Assembly: GCA_964511625.1 (NCBI GenBank)
Contig: CAZEJG010000015.1
Span: 1 to 64,000, forward strand
Reading direction: 5' to 3'
Origin: Pseudohoeflea sp964511625
GTDB lineage: Bacteria; Pseudomonadota; Alphaproteobacteria; Rhizobiales; Rhizobiaceae
Length of the DNA stretch: 64,000 bases
The notes beneath the pieces are model-generated. The model saw nothing but the letters and a program-made list of their open reading frames with translations. It was not told the DNA's origin and searched no databases. Positions 59,075 to 64,000 of the stretch are shown one piece after another (position 1 is the stretch's first letter; each line of letters begins with the position of its first letter). The translations under genes and the position numbers were made by a program.

Positions 59075-59914
59075 TCAGCCATGGAGGCGCTCCCCTTCCC
59101 GGCCCTTGTCGACCGCTCTCGTGACCAGTTCGGCAACGATGTTCGCCCATTTCTCCTGACCGGCCGGATCGGCGATCAGGTCGTTGCGGATCTCGAGCAT
59201 TACATTCGGCATGCCGCGCGCGATCGCATGCCGCTGAAGCGTGTGCGTGACCCCGTCCGACGCATCATAGGGATAGTTCCGGCGCACCAGGTCAAGACCT
59301 GCCTCGGCGGCAGCCGCGAGCATGGCGTCGGCAAAACCGGTGTCGGCGTCGTGCAATATTCCGAGTTGGCCGTCGCGCGTCTCTCCGAAATAGACCGGCG
59401 TGAAGGAGTGAACGGTGACCAGGACGGTCGGTTGACCAAGGGCCGCGCGGCGATCGAGAACGCCTTCGAGTGCCGCATGGAAAGGGTCGTAGAGCGCCTC
59501 GACACGGGCCTGATGCTGCGGCCCCGTCAGCCCCGTATTGCCGGGAACGACGTAGATCTCGCTCTTCTCGGGAACGGCTGCGGGGGAGTCCGGCGGACGG
59601 TTGCAGTCATAGGCGAGCCGCGAATAGGCCTGCGCCACCAGCGTCGCGTCGAGCGACTGCGACAGGCGACGGGCAACGGCAAGCGCTCCGATGTCCCAAG
59701 CGATATGGCTCTCCAGGGCCCCGGCATCGAGCCCGAGGTCGCCCAGCTTCACCGGCAACAATTTGGACGCATGCTCGCACACCAGCACGATCTCTCCCGC
59801 CGCTTCCGGTCTCTCGACCATGACGGGGGCAATATCCTTCGGCCCCAGAAGAGGACTGTCCGACACGATTTTCGTTCCCACTCCGCGCCGGCGAACCTCT
59901 CCCGTCCCCGGCAT
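59075..59914 (-). CDS. N-formylglutamate amidohydrolase-like protein
   Basis: 279 aa (ATG at 59914). LVCEHASKLLP near residue 44, VHSFTPV and EIRNDLIADP mark the N-formylglutamate amidohydrolase (HutG-type) fold, a zinc enzyme that splits a formyl or acyl amide of glutamate. No histidine-utilisation genes are nearby. First gene of the minus-strand catabolic set and adjacent to the RpiR regulator, so it may open a gamma-glutamyl amide rather than formylglutamate; that is inference. Confidence 0.88.
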   Translation of the reverse strand: MPGTGEVRRRGVGTKIVSDSPLLGPKDIAPVMVERPEAAGEIVLVCEHASKLLPVKLGDLGLDAGALESHIAWDIGALAVARRLSQSLDATLVAQAYSRLAYDCNRPPDSPAAVPEKSEIYVVPGNTGLTGPQHQARVEALYDPFHAALEGVLDRRAALGQPTVLVTVHSFTPVYFGETRDGQLGILHDADTGFADAMLAAAAEAGLDLVRRNYPYDASDGVTHTLQRHAIARGMPNVMLEIRNDLIADPAGQEKWANIVAELVTRAVDKGREGERLHG

Positions 59915-59921
59915 TTCCTTG

Positions 59922-59975
59922 TGTAATATTGATTAGGAAATGGCGCTCCTTGTCAATGCTGTAATTTTCATTACA
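59922..59975. promoter_or_regulatory. RpiR-type operators in the divergent promoter
   Basis: TGTAAT-TTTC-ATTACA (59960-59975) is a perfect palindrome; TGTAAT-ATTG-ATTAGG (59922-59937) is a second, weaker copy 38 bases away. They lie between the amidohydrolase gene and the regulator gene, so both directions can be controlled. Confidence 0.65.
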
Positions 59976-59996
59976 TTTGCTCAGGGAGATCGCGAC

Positions 59997-60875
59997 ATGT
60001 CCATTCGCAACAAGGTCCACGCCAGCCTCGGCTCATTGCCCGGGGCCGAAAAGAAGGTCGCGCACGCCTTCCTGGCACACTATCCGAGCGCCGGCCTCTC
60101 GACCATCGCGGAACTGGCGCTGGCGGCGGGGACAAGTGCGCCAACCGTGTTGCGCTTCGTCACCCGTATCGGCTTCGACTCCTACCCGGAATTCCAGCGC
60201 GCCCTGCGCGAGGAGGTGCAAGCGCAGCTGATGTCCCCCTCGCCGCTCGAACGAGGACTCTCGACGACCTCGACCCAGCCCGATGCGCCCGGTCTCGTGA
60301 CCAGCTTCGACAGGGTTTCGGCCAATCTCGACGCGACGCTGAAGGCGATCCCCGAAAGCGAGTTCGACGCCGCCTGCGACCTGCTCTCGGATCCGAAATC
60401 GACCTGCTTCTTCCTCGGCGGACGGTTCACGGATTTCATCGCCGGTTACATGGCGGCTCACCTGCGCATCATCCGTCCCAACGTGCGCCACTTCACCGGC
60501 CAGACCTCGACATGGCACGATCAGTTTCTCGATCTCAAACCCGGCGACGTGGTGGTGCTGTTCGACATTCGCCGTTACCAGTCCGATCTCGTCAGGCTCG
60601 GGGAGATCCTGGTGGAGCGGCGCGCCCGCATCGTTTTGATAACCGATCCGTGGCTGTCGCCGCTGGCCCGTTCGGCCCATGTCGTTCTGCCGTGTGTGGT
60701 CGAGGCCGGCCGGACGTGGGATTCGAGCGTCCCGCTTCTCGCGCTCGCCGAGGCGCTGATCGATCGTGTTTCGCGCGGCCAGTGGAGCAACGCCCGGGGG
60801 CGCATGCAAGCACTTGAGGATATTCACTGGAATAGTCCTGGCCCGGATCAAGAGACCAGTAAAAAGAAGCCGTGA
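59997..60875 (+). CDS. MurR/RpiR family transcription regulator
   Basis: 292 aa from the ATG at 59997 (AGGGAG upstream). N-terminal HTH_6 (about 1-80; STIAELALAAGTSAPTVLRFVTRIGF) and a C-terminal SIS domain (120-260; FFLGGRFTDFIAGYMAAHL). SIS domains bind phospho-sugars or related ligands. It is divergent from the amidohydrolase-TRAP genes and has two palindromes in the gap, so it probably controls the 52-60 kb cluster. Confidence 0.93.
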   Translation: MSIRNKVHASLGSLPGAEKKVAHAFLAHYPSAGLSTIAELALAAGTSAPTVLRFVTRIGFDSYPEFQRALREEVQAQLMSPSPLERGLSTTSTQPDAPGLVTSFDRVSANLDATLKAIPESEFDAACDLLSDPKSTCFFLGGRFTDFIAGYMAAHLRIIRPNVRHFTGQTSTWHDQFLDLKPGDVVVLFDIRRYQSDLVRLGEILVERRARIVLITDPWLSPLARSAHVVLPCVVEAGRTWDSSVPLLALAEALIDRVSRGQWSNARGRMQALEDIHWNSPGPDQETSKKKP

Positions 60876-60930
60876 GAACTTGTAGAGTTCGGCGCTTGAT
60901 CGATCACGTATATTTACCTATCCATGGCGC

Positions 60931-61272
60931 ATGGATGAGTCTCGCGCAATCGAAGCATTTTCAGCTCTGGGCCAAGAAACACGCCTTGCCACCTTCAGGA
61001 TGCTTGTCAATGCCGGGCCGGAGGGAATTCCCTCGGGCGAAATCGGCGAACGCCTCGGCGTGCGCCAGAACACCATGTCCACAAATCTCGGCATTCTCCT
61101 CGCCGCAGGTCTCGTGACCCGCAGCCGGGAAGGCCGCGCTGTCCGTTACTTTGCCGACATGACGGGTTTCTCCGCCGTGCTGAAGTTCCTGATCAGCGAT
61201 TGCTGCGGCGGACGACCTGAGCTCTGCAGCGAGGTCCTGTCAGAAATCGACGTCCCATCGCTCGAGAGCTGA
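60931..61272 (+). CDS. ArsR family transcription regulator
   Basis: 113 aa. Winged helix with the usual ALGQETRLATFRMLV opening and recognition helix QNTMSTNLGILLAAG near 50-63. The C-terminus has a cysteine-rich stretch DCCGGRPELC, reminiscent of the metalloid-sensing subgroup, but no arsenic genes are adjacent. The start at 60931 lacks a strong ribosome site. Target unknown. Confidence 0.88.
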   Translation: MDESRAIEAFSALGQETRLATFRMLVNAGPEGIPSGEIGERLGVRQNTMSTNLGILLAAGLVTRSREGRAVRYFADMTGFSAVLKFLISDCCGGRPELCSEVLSEIDVPSLES

Positions 61273-61294
61273 GCTGTCCGCCGACGGACCGGCC

Positions 61295-62095
61295 TCAATC
61301 CGTGCCACCCTCGGCAATTCGCGCATAAAGCCGCCATGTGGCATGCCCGAGAACGGGAAGTGCCACGAGCAGTCCCAGAAACGCTGGCACAAGCGCCAGC
61401 AGCGTCACCGCACCGACCACCATCCCGAAGCCGATCATCGCCGCTGGCGAGCCGGCCACGACGGAAACGCTGGCGATCATCGCCGAGATGAAGTCCACCT
61501 CGCGCTCCATCAGCATCGGCATGGCGACGACCGTGACCGAAAACAGCGCTAGTGCCAGACCGGCCCCGACGAGCGTGCCGACAAAAAGAAAGCCCAAGCC
61601 CTCGGGCGTGGTCGTGACGATGGTCAGAAACGCATCGAAACTGGAAAACGACTTGAAGCCCAGGAACAGCGCCAGCAGCAGCCGGACCTGATAGATCCAT
61701 ATCCAGAAGATGAAGAGCACCACGAAGGCCATCCACCCGAGCTGGCGCTCGCGCTGGTGGAAGACATGGGCGAGGACGCCGGCGCGGGTCACCGGCTCGC
61801 CTGCCGCCCGTCTCCGGCTGATCTCGTAGAGGCCGACCGCAACGAAGGGCGCGATCAGGGGAAATCCGATCGCCATCGGGATGATCATCCAGGGCGCGCC
61901 GATGCGCATGAGAACATAGAGCATGACGAGGCCGCCGGCAGCATAGACCCCTCCGAATGCGAGCCCGTAGAGCGGATAGGCGCGAAAATCCGCCCACCCG
62001 TCTCGGAGGCTGGACACCACGTCCTCGAAGGTCACCGGCCTGAGCCGCGGCACAGCGCCCGGCGTCGCCGACGCCATTCTCTGCTGGTTTTCCAT
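61295..62095 (-). CDS. DUF2189 membrane protein
   Basis: 266 aa from the ATG at 62095 (GGAGG five bases upstream). Six to seven membrane segments; the RPVTFEDVVSSLRDGWADFR start and GFPLIAPFVAVGLYEISRR block are how DUF2189 proteins read. Function is unknown; they occur near respiratory or stress genes in Alphaproteobacteria. Confidence 0.87.
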   Translation of the reverse strand: MENQQRMASATPGAVPRLRPVTFEDVVSSLRDGWADFRAYPLYGLAFGGVYAAGGLVMLYVLMRIGAPWMIIPMAIGFPLIAPFVAVGLYEISRRRAAGEPVTRAGVLAHVFHQRERQLGWMAFVVLFIFWIWIYQVRLLLALFLGFKSFSSFDAFLTIVTTTPEGLGFLFVGTLVGAGLALALFSVTVVAMPMLMEREVDFISAMIASVSVVAGSPAAMIGFGMVVGAVTLLALVPAFLGLLVALPVLGHATWRLYARIAEGGTD

Positions 62096-62306
62096 CATAT
62101 CCTCCCCTGACACACCGCCGATCCCTCCCGATCGAGCTGATCGAATTTGCGCCCAAAGCCCCGACAAAACAAGCATTTCGAGCCGCATCCGCGGCAACGC
62201 AAGAGCAGATCGCCAAGAAAATCCGCCGAATGCGATTTACAAAAATAATATAGTATGATTTTTTCCTCGCCGGGCAAACGCCCACAAAGCTTAGGGAGGA
62301 ACCTTC

Positions 62307-63269
62307 ATGCTTTCGAGAAAAGCAATTCTCGGCGCGAGCCTTCTCGCGTCGCTCGCACTCATGTCTTCGAGCGCTCTTGCGCAGACGATCGGCTTCTCGC
62401 AGATCGGATCTGAATCCGGCTGGCGCGCCGCCGAAACCACGCTGACCAAGCAGCAGGCCGAAGAACGCGGCATCGACCTCAAATTCGCCGATGCGCAGCA
62501 GAAACAGGAAAACCAGATCAAGGCACTCCGCTCGTTCATCGCCCAGGGCGTGGACGCGATCCTGATCGCTCCGGTGGTCGCCACCGGCTGGGATTCCGTG
62601 CTCCAGGAAGCCAAGGAAGCCGAAATTCCGGTGGTCCTGCTCGACCGAATGGTGGATTCGTCGGACGATCTCTACCTCACCGCTGTTGGCTCGGACCTCG
62701 TCCATGAGGGCAGCGTCGCCGGCCAGTGGCTGGTCGACGAGGTCGCCGGCAAGGATTGCAACGTCGTCGAACTGCAGGGCACCACCGGCTCGTCGCCGGC
62801 GATCGACCGCAAGAAAGGCTTCGAGGAAGCCATCGCGGGCCACGACAACATCAAGATCATCCGCAGCCAGACCGGTGACTTCACCCGCACCAAGGGCAAG
62901 GAAGTGATGGAAAGCTTCCTCAAGGCCGAAGACGGCGGCAAGAACATCTGCGCCCTCTACGCCCACAACGACGACATGGCCGTCGGCGCCATCCAAGCCA
63001 TCAAGGAAGCCGGCCTGAAGCCGGGTTCGGACATCCTCGTCGTTTCCATCGACGCCGTGCCGGACATCTTCCAGGCCATGGCCGCCGGTGAAGCCAACGC
63101 CACGGTCGAACTGACCCCGAACATGGCGGGTCCGGCCTTCGACGCTCTGGATGCCTACATGAAGGACGGCACCATGCCGCCGAAGTTCATCCAGACGGAA
63201 TCGAAGCTCTACACCCAGAAGGACGATCCGCAGGCTGTCTACGAGCAGAAGAAAGATCTCGGTTACTGA
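62307..63269 (+). CDS. Sugar ABC transporter periplasmic binding protein, YtfQ-like
   Basis: 320 aa with signal peptide (1-25, cleaved near ALA-QTI). The first residues TIGFSQIGSESGWRAAE and QKQENQIKALRSFIAQGVDA, and VVLLDRMVD, match the galactofuranose-type receptor YtfQ. Strong ribosome site (GGGAGGA). Heads an operon whose next gene is the ATPase at 63391; a hairpin at 63290 probably attenuates the downstream part. Confidence 0.92.
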   Translation: MLSRKAILGASLLASLALMSSSALAQTIGFSQIGSESGWRAAETTLTKQQAEERGIDLKFADAQQKQENQIKALRSFIAQGVDAILIAPVVATGWDSVLQEAKEAEIPVVLLDRMVDSSDDLYLTAVGSDLVHEGSVAGQWLVDEVAGKDCNVVELQGTTGSSPAIDRKKGFEEAIAGHDNIKIIRSQTGDFTRTKGKEVMESFLKAEDGGKNICALYAHNDDMAVGAIQAIKEAGLKPGSDILVVSIDAVPDIFQAMAAGEANATVELTPNMAGPAFDALDAYMKDGTMPPKFIQTESKLYTQKDDPQAVYEQKKDLGY

Positions 63270-63289
63270 TCTTTCGTCCTGACGTTACC

Positions 63290-63312
63290 GGCGGTCGGCG
63301 ATCCCGACCGCC
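63290..63312 (+). terminator. Hairpin between the binding-protein and ATPase genes
   Basis: GCGGTCGG and CCGACCGC form a stem with a five-base loop followed by CGTTTCG. The T run is weak, so partial termination or RNA stabilisation of the abundant first message is more likely than full stop. Confidence 0.6.
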
Positions 63313-63390
63313 GTTTCGTCCGTTTTCCGACGCCGCGCCCTTGACGGATGCCGGCGCGGACCGTCCAGTCAGTTGCATTCGAGGTGGAGG

Positions 63391-64000
63391 ATGTCCGCCG
63401 TGGCAAACACCCTGCCGCTCATTCACGCCACAGGCGTGACCAAGACCTTTCCCGGCACGGTGGCGCTCGACCATGTCGACTTCACATTGCAGCCCGGCGA
63501 AGTCCATGCGCTTCTCGGCGAGAACGGCGCCGGCAAGTCGACGCTGATCAAGTGCCTGACCGGCGCCTACCGCCGCGATGCCGGCGAAATCCTGATGCAG
63601 GACCGGCCGATCGATCCGCGCGACACGCTCGACGCGCAGAATTACGGCATCGGCACCGTCTACCAGGAAGTCAATCTGCTGCCCAATCTCTCCGTCGCCG
63701 AGAACCTGTTTCTCGGCCGGCAGCCGACCCGTTTCGGCATGATCTCCGGCCGCGAGATGAACCGCCAGGCGCGCGAGACACTCGCGCAGTACGGACTGGA
63801 CATCGACGTGTCGCGAAATCTCGACGACTACTCGGTGGCCGTCCGCCAGGTCATCGCCATCGCCCGCGCCGTCAGCCTGTCGGGCAAGGTTCTCATTCTC
63901 GACGAGCCCACGGCCAGCCTCGATTCCGGCGAGGTGAAGATGCTCTTCGACATCATCCGCTCGCTCAAGGAGCGCGGCATCGGCATCGTCTTCATCTCGC
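63391..64000 (+). CDS. Sugar ABC transporter ATPase, YtfR-like, 3' end cut by window
   Basis: The first 203 codons of a tandem-cassette ATPase of the ribose/galactofuranose type (usual length about 500 aa). Walker A GENGAGKST, Q-loop YQEVNLL, a signature region reading YSVAVRQVIAIARA (VAVRQ replaces LSGGQ-like in these N-terminal cassettes), and Walker B LILDEPTASLD. The ATG at 63391 is very close to its GGAGG; the in-frame GTG at 63400 has better spacing, so the true start is uncertain. Confidence 0.92.
   Translation, partial: MSAVANTLPLIHATGVTKTFPGTVALDHVDFTLQPGEVHALLGENGAGKSTLIKCLTGAYRRDAGEILMQDRPIDPRDTLDAQNYGIGTVYQEVNLLPNLSVAENLFLGRQPTRFGMISGREMNRQARETLAQYGLDIDVSRNLDDYSVAVRQVIAIARAVSLSGKVLILDEPTASLDSGEVKMLFDIIRSLKERGIGIVFIS

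Noticed and set aside
59075..59914. Histidine utilisation gene hutG
   Set aside because: No hutH, hutU or hutI gene is near; context is the ligase-dehydrogenase-TRAP cluster.

Overview
The window looks like a chromosomal segment of a GC-rich alphaproteobacterium, most likely of the order Hyphomicrobiales (Rhizobiales). Support comes from a SAM-II riboswitch in front of metA, a thiamine box in front of thiBPQ, an rpoH2-type sigma factor behind a GGAAC-N16-CGTT (EcfG/RpoE2-type) promoter, the block rpoH2 / carD / fdxA / S4 protein / SUV3-like helicase, the phbAB-phaR polyhydroxybutyrate genes, and rpmF and mtgA nearby. No rRNA, tRNA, CRISPR array, prophage or complete insertion sequence was seen. 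A run of exactly 100 N (30198-30297) marks a scaffold join.

Layout. 1-10.8 kb (minus strand): end-cut dipeptide-type ABC solute-binding gene; a three-subunit molybdenum hydroxylase of the CoxMLS type whose large subunit has the form II motif AYRGAGR; a CoxE-like VWA protein; a membrane-anchored hypothetical; an acetyltransferase and metA with its riboswitch; a HisKA_2-type sensor kinase; and a MoxR/CoxD-like AAA ATPase. 10.9-12.5 kb: a conserved hypothetical, a probable lipoprotein and, overlapping it, a dead lipase-like gene. 12.5-18.5 kb: ABC-F ATPase, thiamine pyrophosphokinase, then the riboswitch-controlled thiBPQ thiamine uptake operon. 18.7-33.7 kb: housekeeping and stress genes (M48 lipoprotein peptidase, rpoH2, carD, fdxA, S4 protein, helicase, phbB, phbA, phaR, rpmF, GST, mtgA, ispA). 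33.8-41.7 kb: hybrid sensor kinase, ispG, then a TetR-controlled isoquinoline-oxidoreductase-like molybdoenzyme (iorAB) with a two-haem cytochrome. 41.8-47.2 kb: LysR/SDR pair, MFS/DeoR pair, a small DUF3309-type gene with an EcfG-type promoter, a FitAB/VapBC-type toxin-antitoxin pair and an orphan small ORF of lower GC. 47.3-51.7 kb: pyruvate carboxylase and a LuxR-type solo. 51.9-60.9 kb: a coherent catabolic cluster (Fe-dependent alcohol dehydrogenase, aldehyde dehydrogenase, glutamine-synthetase-like ligase, TRAP transporter, N-formylglutamate-amidohydrolase-like enzyme, RpiR regulator). 60.9-64 kb: ArsR regulator, DUF2189 membrane protein and the start of a sugar ABC transporter operon (YtfQ/YtfR-like).

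Most interesting points. (i) The 52-61 kb cluster can be read as a gamma-glutamylation route for an amine or amino alcohol. (ii) The intergenic space at 26.4-27.1 kb holds ten GANTC (CcrM-type) sites within 299 bp, a 30-bp direct repeat and four GTTAAC sites. (iii) A lipase-like gene survives as one frame interrupted by three stops, directly behind an intact lipoprotein gene. (iv) MetA carries Glu111, predicting acetyl- rather than succinyl-CoA use, under a SAM-II riboswitch. All functions are assigned by reading motifs and family resemblance from memory; no database search was run.
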